This document shows positions 25,984 through 35,385 of a stretch of DNA of 64,000 nt, one piece after another. The translations under genes and the position numbers were made by a program. The DNA comes from Sphaerisporangium fuscum (GTDB taxonomy: Bacteria; Actinomycetota; Actinomycetes; Streptosporangiales; Streptosporangiaceae), in assembly GCF_018531465.1 (NCBI RefSeq), contig NZ_JAHDTF010000003.1, forward strand, positions 434,001 to 498,000. Reading direction: 5' to 3'. The notes under the pieces are model-generated. The model was not told the DNA's origin and ran no database searches. It saw only the letters and a program-made list of their open reading frames with translations. Position 1 is the first letter of the stretch, and each line of letters begins with the position of its first letter.

Positions 25984-28900
25984 GTGCGTAGCGGCAAAGG
26001 CCTGAACATGCTCCGGCGTTCCCCGCGGCTGGCCGCGACGGTGACGGCGCTCGTCGTGTGCGCGGGGCTGCTGGCGGCGGCGCCCGTCGAGGCCCCGCCG
26101 GTGGCGGCGGAGACCACACGGCTCCTGCCCAAACCCGCGGACCCCGACAAGACGGTGGCCGGGCACGAGATCAAGGTCAAGCCCCGCAAGCTGGACGACT
26201 CCGTGACCCACCCGGCACCGCCGCCCGAAGTGACGTGGCCGAAGGCGGGCGTCGCCGAGGTCTCCCTGCCCGCCGCCGCGCCCGGTCTCCGCGCGCCGGC
26301 GGCCAGGGCCGCCGCCACCAAGGCGGGCGATCTTCCCCTCTGGGTCGGCGCGGCCCCGCCCGCCGGCTCGGCCTCGACCCCCGGGGTCCCCCCGTCCCCC
26401 GGGGCCGTCGCCGCCCCGGCCGCCGGTACGCCTCCGTCCAAGGTGCGGGTGCGGATGCTGGACCGCGCGGCCGGGCGGCGTGCGGGTGTCGACGGACCGG
26501 TGTTCTCCGTCGAGCCCTCCGGGGCCGTACCGCAGAAGGTGGCGGTGCGCCTGGACTATTCGGGCTTCGCCCGCGCGTACGGCGCCTCCTACGGCTCCCG
26601 GCTGAGACTGGTCCGGCTGCCCGCCTGCGCGCTCACCACCCCCGACGCCCCCGCGTGCCGTACGGCGACCCCGGTCGCCTCGGCCAACGACGGCGAGCAC
26701 CGGACCGTGAGCGCGGAGGTGGCCATGACGGGCGCGGCCACCGTGCTGGCGGCCGCCTCGGCACCTTCCAGCGACAAGGGCGACTACAAGGCGACCTCGC
26801 TGTCGGCGTCGGCCACCTGGGGCGTCGGCCCCCAGTCCGGCGACTTCACCTGGTCGTACCCGATGCGGGTGCCGCCCGTGCCGGGCGGGCTCACCCCGAA
26901 CCTCGACCTGTCGTACTCCTCCTCGTCCATCGACGGCCGCACGTCCAACACCAACACCCAGCCGTCCTGGGTGGGCGACGGGTTCGACCTGTGGCCCGGC
27001 TACATCGAGCGCCGCTACAAGTCCTGCAAGGACGACGGGGTGCCCAAGAACACCGAGTGGGACACCTATCCCGGCGACCTGTGCTGGGGCTACGACAACG
27101 CCACGATGACGCTGAACGGCAAGGGCGGCGAGCTCATCCCCGTCGGTGACGGCAAGTGGCGGATGAAGAACGACGACGGCACCCGCATCGAGAAGCTGAC
27201 CGGCGAGTCGACCGGCAACGGCGACAACGACGGGGAGTACTGGAAGGTCACCACCACCGACGGCACCCAGTACTTCTTCGGGCTGAACACCCTGAAGCTG
27301 GAGAACCCGGAGACGCAGTCGACCTGGACGGTGCCGGTGTTCGGCGACGACGACGGCGAGCCGTGCCACAAGTCCGAGTTCAAGGACTCCTGGTGCCAGC
27401 AGGCGTGGCGATGGAACCTGGACAAGGTCGTCGACCGGGACGGCAACGCCATCACCTACTTCTACAAGCGGGAGTGGAACCACTACGGCCGCGACCTCAA
27501 GTCCGAGGACGAGACGTCGTACGTGCGCGGCGGCTACCTCGACCACGTCGACTACGGCCTGCGCGCCGACAACCTGTTCCCCGGCAAGGCCCCGGCCCGG
27601 GTCGAGTTCGAGGTCTCCGAGCGGTGCATCCGCGACACCGACGCCGACTGCGCCGAGGACAAGATCAAGGACCATCCGGAGTACTGGGAGGACGTGCCCT
27701 GGGACCTGCACTGCGACAGCGGCCAGGAGTGTAAGGAGGAGCACGGGACGCTCTCGCCCACCTTCTGGTCCCGCAAGCGACTCACCCTGGTCAAGACCGA
27801 GATCCTCAAGGCGGACGGCACGGACTACCGCCCGGTGGACTACTGGGAGCTCGGCCACGCGTGGGGGATGGCGGACGTCGACCGGCAGTTGCTGCTGACG
27901 TCCATCGTGCACACCGGGCTCGCCGGCCCGGACCCGGTCGTGCTGCCGCCGGTGTCGTTCGTCTACACCCAGATGCCGAACCGGGTGGACAAGCTCGGCG
28001 ACGACCTCGGCCCGTTCGTGAAGGACCGGCTCGGCACGGTGTACAACGAGTTCGGCGGGGTGCTGGACATCAAGTACTCCGGCGCCGACTGCACCACCGG
28101 TGACCTGCCGACCCCGCAGACCGACCGCCGCCGGTGCTTCCCCACCTACTGGAGCAAGACCAGCGGCGAGAGCGACGACCCCACGCTCGACTGGTTCCAC
28201 AAGTACGTGGTGACCGAGACCGTCCAGACCGACCTGACCGGCGGCTCACCCGACATGGTCACCCGGTACGACTACACCATCGGACACCCCGCCTGGCACT
28301 TCGACGACGACGACGGCCTCACGCCCGAGAAGTACAAGACGTGGTCGCAGTGGCGCGGCTACGACAAGGTCCGGGTGATCAGCGCGGCCACCAGCAGCGC
28401 ACCGGGCCAGGTGGACCACTGGTACTTCCAGGGCATGGACGGCGACCGCCTGAACACCTCCGGCGGCAAGAAGGACGTCGAGGTCTCCGACGGCGAGGGA
28501 GGCAGTTACCCCGACCACGATTCCCTCCAGGGCTTCGAGGTGCGCACCGTCACCTACGACAAGGCCGGCGGGAAAGTGGTCTCCAAGAGCGTCGCGTCCC
28601 CGTGGCACCAGCAGACCGCCTCCCGCACCCGGTCCTGGGGGACGGTCACCGCCAACCTGGTCGGCACCAAGACCACCCGCAAGCTGACCGCGCTCGACGA
28701 CGGGAGCTGGCGGGAGACCAAGACCACTACCGACGCCTTCGACACCACGACGGGCGCGCCGACCCAGGTCGACGACTTCGGCGACACGTCGACGGACGCC
28801 GACGACCGGTGCACCACCACGACGATGGCGGCGCAGAACACCACCGACTGGCTCGTCGGCCTGCCCGCGCAGGTCCGGACGGTGGCGGCGTCCTGCGACA

Positions 28901-31900
28901 AGACCGTGGACCTTACCAAGCAGCTCATCTCGGACGGGCGCACCTACTACGACGGCGGCGCCTTCGGGGCGGCGCCCACCAGAGGACTGGCCACGGCGAC
29001 GGACAAGGTCGCGGCCACCGGCACCACCAGCACCGCCGTGCGGTACGTGCCCGCGACCAGGACGGCCTACGACGCCTACGGCAGGCCCAAGACCGTGACC
29101 GTGGTCGACAACACCGGGACCACCCCCGTCGAGCGCACCACGACCACCGCCTACACCGAGACCAGCGGCCTGACCACCAGGACGACCGTCACGGGGCCGC
29201 CGGTCAGGAGCGGGGACCCCGACTCGGCGATGACGACGACCACCGAACTGGATCCCGCGTGGGGGAGCACCCTCAAGTCCACCGACGAGGGCGACAGGAC
29301 GACCGTCTTCGGCTACGACGCCCTCGGCCGGATGACCCGGGTGTGGGCGCCGGGCCGCGGCACCGACCAGCTCCCCGACAAGCAGTTCGGCTACCAGATC
29401 GTCTCGGGCAGGATCACTGCCGTCTCGACCAAGGAACTCAACGACGACGGCGGCCAGGACACCGCGTACGAGCTGATCGACGGCTGGCTGCGGACCCGGC
29501 AGACCCAGCAGCCCGGCCCGGACGGCGGGCGTCTGATCGCCGACACGTTCTACAACGCCCAGGGCGGCGTGGACCGCACCTACGCCGCGTACTACGCCGA
29601 CGGCGCCCCCAGTACGTCCTTGTTCGGCGTGGACACCCCCGGCCAGGTGGAGACCCAGACCGCCTACACCTACGACGGGCTCGGCCGCGTCGTCGCCGAG
29701 CGGCTGCTGGCCGGCAACAGCGACGCCGGGGAGAAGTGGCGCACCACCTACGCCTACGGCGGCGACCGGACGACGGTGACCCCGCCGGACGGCGGCATCA
29801 CCACGACCACGTTGGTCGACGCGCTCGGCAGGCAGGTCGAGGTCCGCCGGCACAAGCCGGGCGGGTACGACTCGACCTTCTACAGCTACACCCCCAGAGG
29901 GCAGCTCGCGTCGATCAAGGGCTTCGGCGGCCACACCTGGACGTACGACTACGACCTGCGCGGTCGCCAGATCCAGACGTCCGACCCTGACAAGGGCGTC
30001 GCCAAGTTCGGCTACGACGACCTCGACCGGCTCGTCCAGACCGAGGACGCCCGCGGCAAGAAGATCGGCACCACCTACGACCCGATCGGCCGCAAGACCG
30101 CCCGATACGACATCACCAGCGGCAGCCCGGGCGTCAAGCTCGAGGAGTGGACCTACGACACGGTCCGCAAGGGACAGCCGGCGAGCTCCATCCGGTACGA
30201 GAACGGCGCCACTTACACCGAAGCGGTCAACTTCTACGACCCCCAGAACCGGCCGACCCGCACCACCATCACCCTGTCCGGCCTCCCGGCGGCCGAGTCC
30301 GCGCTCGCGCCCTCCGGCGGCTACCAGTTCAACACCGTCTACAACCTCGACGGGAGCGTCCAGTCGGTCAGCAGCCCGGCCGCCGGCGGGCTCCCCGCCG
30401 AGGTGATCGCCACGACGTACGACGGCCTCGGCCGGGCGGTCAAGCTGACCAGCAACCTGGGGTCGTACGTCATCGGGACCGACTACAGCAAGACCAGCAA
30501 GCTGCTGGGCAGGCGGCTGTCCACCGGCGGGAAGCAGGTCGACCAGACCTTCGGCTACGAGTTCGGCACGCAGCGGCTGAAGACGAGCATGACGGTCCAC
30601 GTTGGCATGCCCGGTGTCGACCGCGCCGCCACCTACGGCTACGACGACGCGGGCGACGTCACGCAGATCACCGACGTGTCCCGCGACGGCACCGACAACC
30701 AGTGCTTCCGCTACGACCACCTGCAGAGGCTCACCGACGCCTGGACGCAGGCGGCCGACGGCTGCGCGGCCGACCCCGCCACGGCGACCCTCGGCGGCCC
30801 GGCACCGTACCGGACCGCGTACACCTTCGACGCCTCCGGCAACCGGGCGACCGAGACGCAGTACGACACGGCCAACAAGGTCGCCTCGACCCGCACCTAC
30901 GCCTACGCGGGCGGCAGCGGCGTCGGCGCGTCCTACAAGGGGCACCAGCTCGCCACCGTCACCACCCAGACCGGGGCGGGCGGGCGCACCGACAGCTACG
31001 CCTACGACGCCACCGGCAACACCACCCGGCGCACCACCGGCGCCGGCGACCAGACCCTCGCCTGGGACGTCGAAGGCCACCTCGCCAAGGTGACCGACTC
31101 GGGCACCGGTGAGACCAGCTACGGCTACGACTCCGACGGCGACCGGCTGATCCGCCGCGACCCGGCCGGGACGACGCTGTACCTGCCCGGCCTGGAGCTC
31201 CGCCTCAACAAGGGAGCCACCGCCACCCAGGCGACCCGCTACTACAGCCACGACGGCGAGACGATCGCCATGCGCACGGCCGCCGGGGTCACGTTCATCT
31301 CGCCCGACCACCAGGGCACCGGCGAGGTGGCGATCGACGCGACCACCGGCGGCCTGAGCAAGCGGCGCTACACCCCCTTCGGCCAGCCACGCGGCACCGC
31401 GAGCGGGGTCTGGCCGGGGGAGAGGGGCTTCGTCGGCGGCACCATCGACTCCAGCACCTCGCTCACCCACCTCGGGGCCCGCGAGTACGACGCGAACATC
31501 GGCCGCTTCATCTCCGTCGACCCGCTGTTCAACATGGACTTCCCGCAGAGCTGGGACGGCTACTCCTACGCCAACCAGACCCCCGTCACCCAGAGCGACC
31601 CCGACGGCCTCGACGGCCCGCTCCGCGGCAATCCCAACTGTTACTACGCGAACGTGGGCTGCCCGAAGTCGGGCGGCGGCGGTAAAAGCGAGGGACGAGG
31701 CAGCGGCAACGGCGGCTCACCTCCCGCCAGGAGGTGTCACTTCTGGTGCCATGTGGGCAATTTCACCGGCGGGGCGGCGAGTGGTTTCGTCAACGGCACG
31801 CTCGGTACCGCCAAGAACTTCCTGGCCGACGTCTTCTACAGCACGGTGAAGATGTCCTGTCCGCCCGGAATCCCGACGGGGTGCGTCGCCGCGGCCGACG

Positions 31901-32967
31901 ACGCCCAGGCGAACAGCCCCCTCTACAGGGACATCCCGACCTGGGGCGACAAGAACAGCAAGATGTACAAGGCCGGCAAGTTCGCCGGCGAATGGGGCCC
32001 GGTCATCATCGGCGGTGTGGAAGCGGCAGAGGTGATCGCGCTGAAGCTGGCCGAGAAGGCCGCGGCGAAGGGCGCCCCGAGGCTCCTCGACAAAGCGGCG
32101 ACGTCCGCCGCGCGCCGCGCGGGCAGAGCACGCTCGGCCCCAGAGGCCGAGGCCGGATCGGCCGGCAAGCCCTGCAACAGCTTCGTCCCAGGCACACAGG
32201 TGCTGATGGCCGACGGCGGGTACAAGCCCATCGAACGCGTCAAGATCGGCGACCTGGTGGCCGCCACGGACCCGCGAACCGGCGGAACCGAGGCCGAGCC
32301 GGTCACCGCGCTGATCACCGGTGCGGGCACCAAGCACCTCGTGCAGGTCACCGTGGACGCCGATGGTGACCGAGGTAACGCGTCAGGAAGCGTCACCGCG
32401 ACGGACGGTCACCCGTTCTGGGTCGACGACCTGCGCGAATGGCGCACCGCGGACCAGCTGCAGCCGGACATGTGGCTGCGCACCAGCGCCGGTACCCACG
32501 TCCAGATCACCGCCGTCAAGAAATGGACCGCCATCGACCGTGTTCACAACCTCACGGTCGACGACGTCCATACGTATTACGTACGGGCCGGCGCCACAAC
32601 CCTTCTCACCCACAATTGTCCTTCCGAGGGAGGCGCGGCTCCCAAGGGTGCTCCAGCTCCGACGCAGAGGGTCTACGGGCCGTTTCACAGAATTGAAACC
32701 GACTCGCAGCCTGTAGAGGCGGCGAGAATGCAGGTGGAGAGTCAGGAAATGTGGGGACGCACCCCAGCAGGTGGCCTTGCCCCAACCGTGCAGGCCTATC
32801 ACGGGCCTCTGCCTGAAGGTGCGCGAGGCATAGAGTTCTATACGACGGTACGACCTTATGCTTTCAATGGCCCGGATGTCAGATGGTACGAGGGAATGCC
32901 GGGTGTACGGTCGGACGACGAATTCGCCAAGATCAGCTGCATCATCACCGCCAATACCCAGTGCTAG
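25984..32967 (+). CDS. Giant Rhs/YD-repeat protein with HINT domain and variable C-terminal tip, 2327 aa
   Basis: GTG 25984 with GGAGGAA 3 nt upstream. The signal peptide is near residues 9-40 (LRRSPRLAATVTALVVCAG). An N-terminal ~300-residue region precedes a SpvB/Rhs-like shell (LDLSYSSSSIDGRTSNTNTQ), then many YD repeats (for example GYDALGRMTRVWAPG). The Rhs core is near 1827-1880 (LTHLGAREYDANIGRFISVD, then YSYANQTPVTQSDPDG). A pretoxin linker is followed by a HINT autoprocessing domain from about Cys2064 (SFVPGTQVLMADGGYKPIE) to TTLLTHNC at 2205-2212. The last ~115 residues form an unrecognised tip, ending ISCIITANTQC. This is the layout of polymorphic toxins: shell, protease, releasable tip. 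No immunity gene follows. Confidence 0.88.
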   Translation: MRSGKGLNMLRRSPRLAATVTALVVCAGLLAAAPVEAPPVAAETTRLLPKPADPDKTVAGHEIKVKPRKLDDSVTHPAPPPEVTWPKAGVAEVSLPAAAPGLRAPAARAAATKAGDLPLWVGAAPPAGSASTPGVPPSPGAVAAPAAGTPPSKVRVRMLDRAAGRRAGVDGPVFSVEPSGAVPQKVAVRLDYSGFARAYGASYGSRLRLVRLPACALTTPDAPACRTATPVASANDGEHRTVSAEVAMTGAATVLAAASAPSSDKGDYKATSLSASATWGVGPQSGDFTWSYPMRVPPVPGGLTPNLDLSYSSSSIDGRTSNTNTQPSWVGDGFDLWPGYIERRYKSCKDDGVPKNTEWDTYPGDLCWGYDNATMTLNGKGGELIPVGDGKWRMKNDDGTRIEKLTGESTGNGDNDGEYWKVTTTDGTQYFFGLNTLKLENPETQSTWTVPVFGDDDGEPCHKSEFKDSWCQQAWRWNLDKVVDRDGNAITYFYKREWNHYGRDLKSEDETSYVRGGYLDHVDYGLRADNLFPGKAPARVEFEVSERCIRDTDADCAEDKIKDHPEYWEDVPWDLHCDSGQECKEEHGTLSPTFWSRKRLTLVKTEILKADGTDYRPVDYWELGHAWGMADVDRQLLLTSIVHTGLAGPDPVVLPPVSFVYTQMPNRVDKLGDDLGPFVKDRLGTVYNEFGGVLDIKYSGADCTTGDLPTPQTDRRRCFPTYWSKTSGESDDPTLDWFHKYVVTETVQTDLTGGSPDMVTRYDYTIGHPAWHFDDDDGLTPEKYKTWSQWRGYDKVRVISAATSSAPGQVDHWYFQGMDGDRLNTSGGKKDVEVSDGEGGSYPDHDSLQGFEVRTVTYDKAGGKVVSKSVASPWHQQTASRTRSWGTVTANLVGTKTTRKLTALDDGSWRETKTTTDAFDTTTGAPTQVDDFGDTSTDADDRCTTTTMAAQNTTDWLVGLPAQVRTVAASCDKTVDLTKQLISDGRTYYDGGAFGAAPTRGLATATDKVAATGTTSTAVRYVPATRTAYDAYGRPKTVTVVDNTGTTPVERTTTTAYTETSGLTTRTTVTGPPVRSGDPDSAMTTTTELDPAWGSTLKSTDEGDRTTVFGYDALGRMTRVWAPGRGTDQLPDKQFGYQIVSGRITAVSTKELNDDGGQDTAYELIDGWLRTRQTQQPGPDGGRLIADTFYNAQGGVDRTYAAYYADGAPSTSLFGVDTPGQVETQTAYTYDGLGRVVAERLLAGNSDAGEKWRTTYAYGGDRTTVTPPDGGITTTTLVDALGRQVEVRRHKPGGYDSTFYSYTPRGQLASIKGFGGHTWTYDYDLRGRQIQTSDPDKGVAKFGYDDLDRLVQTEDARGKKIGTTYDPIGRKTARYDITSGSPGVKLEEWTYDTVRKGQPASSIRYENGATYTEAVNFYDPQNRPTRTTITLSGLPAAESALAPSGGYQFNTVYNLDGSVQSVSSPAAGGLPAEVIATTYDGLGRAVKLTSNLGSYVIGTDYSKTSKLLGRRLSTGGKQVDQTFGYEFGTQRLKTSMTVHVGMPGVDRAATYGYDDAGDVTQITDVSRDGTDNQCFRYDHLQRLTDAWTQAADGCAADPATATLGGPAPYRTAYTFDASGNRATETQYDTANKVASTRTYAYAGGSGVGASYKGHQLATVTTQTGAGGRTDSYAYDATGNTTRRTTGAGDQTLAWDVEGHLAKVTDSGTGETSYGYDSDGDRLIRRDPAGTTLYLPGLELRLNKGATATQATRYYSHDGETIAMRTAAGVTFISPDHQGTGEVAIDATTGGLSKRRYTPFGQPRGTASGVWPGERGFVGGTIDSSTSLTHLGAREYDANIGRFISVDPLFNMDFPQSWDGYSYANQTPVTQSDPDGLDGPLRGNPNCYYANVGCPKSGGGGKSEGRGSGNGGSPPARRCHFWCHVGNFTGGAASGFVNGTLGTAKNFLADVFYSTVKMSCPPGIPTGCVAAADDAQANSPLYRDIPTWGDKNSKMYKAGKFAGEWGPVIIGGVEAAEVIALKLAEKAAAKGAPRLLDKAATSAARRAGRARSAPEAEAGSAGKPCNSFVPGTQVLMADGGYKPIERVKIGDLVAATDPRTGGTEAEPVTALITGAGTKHLVQVTVDADGDRGNASGSVTATDGHPFWVDDLREWRTADQLQPDMWLRTSAGTHVQITAVKKWTAIDRVHNLTVDDVHTYYVRAGATTLLTHNCPSEGGAAPKGAPAPTQRVYGPFHRIETDSQPVEAARMQVESQEMWGRTPAGGLAPTVQAYHGPLPEGARGIEFYTTVRPYAFNGPDVRWYEGMPGVRSDDEFAKISCIITANTQC

Positions 32968-33053
32968 CACCGCTCCCCGGGAGACGTCACCGCGGCATCG
33001 GGACGCACTGTCGTCTCGCCACCTGAGGTCTCCCAGGGCTGACCACTGATCGC

Positions 33054-33090
33054 GCCGGCAGGGAGCCGAGGGAATCGGTTCCCTGCCGGC
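33054..33090. terminator. Bidirectional terminator between Rhs and SARP genes
   Basis: The 11-base arms GCCGGCAGGGA (33054-33064) and TCCCTGCCGGC (33080-33090) pair perfectly, with an inner CCGA/TCGG stem. The hairpin lies between two convergent genes (ends at 32967 and 33129) and would serve both. The rest of the 161-bp gap shows nothing else. Confidence 0.75.
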
Positions 33091-33128
33091 GGCGCGTTCG
33101 TGAGCGGGTCACGCGACCGTCGAGACGG

Positions 33129-35051
33129 TCAGGCGATCTGATAACCCGACTCGATGCCGTGCAGAGAGGGTTCCGCTACGCCACTCGTGGCGCACCGGCC
33201 GTCATGGACCTCCGTACCGATGGTCACGACCAGTCGCATGAGATCGGACATCCGATAGCGGCCCGGTTCCGGCGAATCTAGGAGGCGTGTGTCGAGGAGT
33301 TTCTCGAGGAGTCTCTCGGCCTGGTCGATGTCGATGCCGGCGAGTGCCGCGGTGAGGTGCGCGGTGATGTCGTGGTGCCCTGAGATGGCGAGGAGGCGTA
33401 ACAACGGGGGCAGGTCCTGCCCGCTGGGTTCGCTTTCCAGATCGCGGAAGCTCACCGTGAAGGCGGAACGGAGGGACATATCGCCTACCGCCAGTTCACC
33501 GAGGCGGTGGTGTTCGCTCTCCAGCTTGTCGGCCAGCCACCAGAGGGGCCAGTGGGGGCGGGAGGTCAGGCGGGCGGCGGCGATGCGGAGGGCCAGGGGG
33601 AGGGATTCGCAGTAGTGGGTGATTCGCAGGGCCGCTTCGGGCTCCGCGGTCACGCGGTCCTGGCCGGCCAGGGCGGCGAGCATGGCGACGGATTCCTGCT
33701 CGGACAGGGGGCCCAGGTGGTGGACGGCGCAGCCGAGGGTGGTCAGGGGGCGGCGGCCGGTGACCAGGACGCCGGAGCGTTCTCCTGGGAGCAGCGGTTC
33801 GACCTGGGAGGTGTCCACCGCGTTGTCGAGGACGACCAGGATGCCTCGGCCGGTCGTGAGGGAGCGGAAGCGGGCCGCGGCCTCGGCGGTGTCGGGCGGT
33901 ACGTCCATCGGTGCGACGCCGAGGGACCGCAGCATGCGGCCCAGGGCTTCGGCGGGGTGGAGGGGTTTGAGGTCTTCGCGGGAGCCCTGCAGGTCGACGT
34001 ACAGCTGGCCGCCGGGGAAGTGGTCGCGTAAGCGATGGGCCAGGTGGACGGCCAGCGCGGACTTGCCCATGCCGCCACCCCCGGTGATCACGACGGCGCC
34101 GGATCCGCCAGGGTCGGTCATGAGCCGCTGGAGAGAGGAAAGGTCCTGCTGCCGGCCGGTGAAGGCCGGGATGTCCCGGGGCAGTTCCAAGGGCGGTTCC
34201 AGGGGGCGCGGCATGGAGGCGGCAGGGCTCTCCTCGGCCGGGCGGCCGCTGTGAACGCCACCGCGTCCCGCGTCCTCAGGCCCGCTGGGGGCGGGCCCGG
34301 CGCGATCTGCCAGAGATCTGCCCTCGAGGATGGCCTGATGGAGTTCGCGCAGGTCAGGCCCGGGTTCCAGGCCGAGTTCCTCCACCAGGGACTGCCGGGC
34401 CCGCCGGTAGGCGTCCAGGGCGTCGGCACGGCGGTCCGCAGCGTGCAGGGCCCGTATGAGCTGCGCCCACAGGCCCTCCCGCAGGGGATGCTCGCCCGTC
34501 AGGCCCTGGAGCTCGTGGATCAGCTCGGGGCCCCGGCCCTGCAGCAGTCCGGCCTCGATGCGGGCTTCGGCGGCGGTCAGCCGGCGCTCGTCCAGCCTGC
34601 TCACCTCGGCGGTCACCGTCGTGGTCAGCAGGGCGTCGGAGTAGGGCTCCCCACGCCACAGGGCGAGCGCCTGGGTGAGGAGGAGGTACGCCTCCTCGGC
34701 GGCGCCCTTGGCGAGTGCCGCGCGCCCCTGCGCGGTGAGGGTGTCGAAGCGGGCGACATCGGTCATGTCGGTGGGGCAGCGCAGCTCGTAACCGGACGCC
34801 CGCGTGAGGATGGTCTCCCCGGTCAGGTCGCCGAGCGCGCGCCGCAGTTGCAGGATGTAGCCCCGGATCAGCGTCGCCGCCGTCGTGGGCGGGTCGGCCG
34901 GCCACAGCTCCGCCACCATGTGCTCGATGGAGACGTACCGGCCAGTGCCGATCAGCAGCAGCGCGAGCAGGGTGCGGGGCCGCGGTCCCGGGACGGGCGC
35001 CCAGTCGGAGCCGGTCCAGAGACGCATCGGGCCAAGGACCTGTAACCGCAT
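33129..35051 (-). CDS. AfsR/SARP family regulator with NB-ARC domain
   Basis: 640 aa from ATG 35051. An OmpR-like winged helix covers ~1-90 (MRLQVLGPMRLW, RTLLALLLIGTGRYVSIEHM) and a BTAD helical domain runs to ~245 (ARFDTLTAQGRAALAKGAAE, EELGLEPGPDLRELH). A Pro-rich linker and an NB-ARC ATPase follow, with the P-loop GGGGMGKSALAVHLA near residue 325 and ILVVLDN. It stops soon after the NB-ARC, with no TPR array, and so is shorter than AfsR itself. SARPs activate secondary-metabolite genes; no biosynthetic cluster is adjacent, so the target is unknown. Confidence 0.87.
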   Translation of the reverse strand: MRLQVLGPMRLWTGSDWAPVPGPRPRTLLALLLIGTGRYVSIEHMVAELWPADPPTTAATLIRGYILQLRRALGDLTGETILTRASGYELRCPTDMTDVARFDTLTAQGRAALAKGAAEEAYLLLTQALALWRGEPYSDALLTTTVTAEVSRLDERRLTAAEARIEAGLLQGRGPELIHELQGLTGEHPLREGLWAQLIRALHAADRRADALDAYRRARQSLVEELGLEPGPDLRELHQAILEGRSLADRAGPAPSGPEDAGRGGVHSGRPAEESPAASMPRPLEPPLELPRDIPAFTGRQQDLSSLQRLMTDPGGSGAVVITGGGGMGKSALAVHLAHRLRDHFPGGQLYVDLQGSREDLKPLHPAEALGRMLRSLGVAPMDVPPDTAEAAARFRSLTTGRGILVVLDNAVDTSQVEPLLPGERSGVLVTGRRPLTTLGCAVHHLGPLSEQESVAMLAALAGQDRVTAEPEAALRITHYCESLPLALRIAAARLTSRPHWPLWWLADKLESEHHRLGELAVGDMSLRSAFTVSFRDLESEPSGQDLPPLLRLLAISGHHDITAHLTAALAGIDIDQAERLLEKLLDTRLLDSPEPGRYRMSDLMRLVVTIGTEVHDGRCATSGVAEPSLHGIESGYQIA

Positions 35052-35385
35052 CCGGGCCTCTCACCGCCCTTCGGTCGACACCCTTCGCCGGAAACAGACC
35101 TGATTTCCGGCCGCCCATCAGGAACCGAAGGCGCGCCTGCGAAGGGCGGAACTTCCCCGTACCGGGTCAGGCTGCCGCAAATCACCGCAACCGTGTAGGT
35201 GTTTGCGTCTGGCTGCAAAGGCGCAGGTAGTGAGCATGCGGCTCTGCGCTCGCGCCGGTGGCCGAGATGGCGGCGGCCCCTTCGCCGGCAGGGCTTCCCA
35301 GCGGATCGGACGCCGAGATCGGCGGCCACGGACGAGGACGAAAAGCGGTTGCCCGCAAGGACGAGATCGCGGAGCATCCAGTCTC
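35052..35385. other. 334-bp divergent intergenic region, SARP and SDR genes
   Basis: It carries the promoters of two divergent genes. The only structure noted is an imperfect inverted repeat, GCAAATCACC (35177-35186) against GGTGTTTGC (35198-35206), about 130 bp upstream of the SARP start and 180 bp upstream of the SDR start; it could be an operator. No gene is supported in the Arg-rich open frames here. Confidence 0.3.

Noticed and set aside
21680..26119. A very long open frame on the minus strand opposite the LamG protein gene
   Set aside because: It is antisense to a gene with signal peptide and clear domains. Its translation is low-complexity, rich in Gly, Arg, Val and His, as expected from GC-biased third positions.
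28246..31470. Long minus-strand frame opposite the Rhs repeats
   Set aside because: It mirrors the YD-repeat coding sequence and has no ribosome site or domain; typical GC-rich shadow.
32968..33128. Immunity gene for the Rhs tip
   Set aside because: The 161-bp gap contains only the terminator and an antisense-like Arg/Ser-rich frame without a ribosome site.
35199..35385. An N-terminal extension of the SDR gene from ATG codons near 35203
   Set aside because: The extension is Arg/Gly-rich with no similarity to SDR proteins; the Rossmann fold begins right after GTG 35386.
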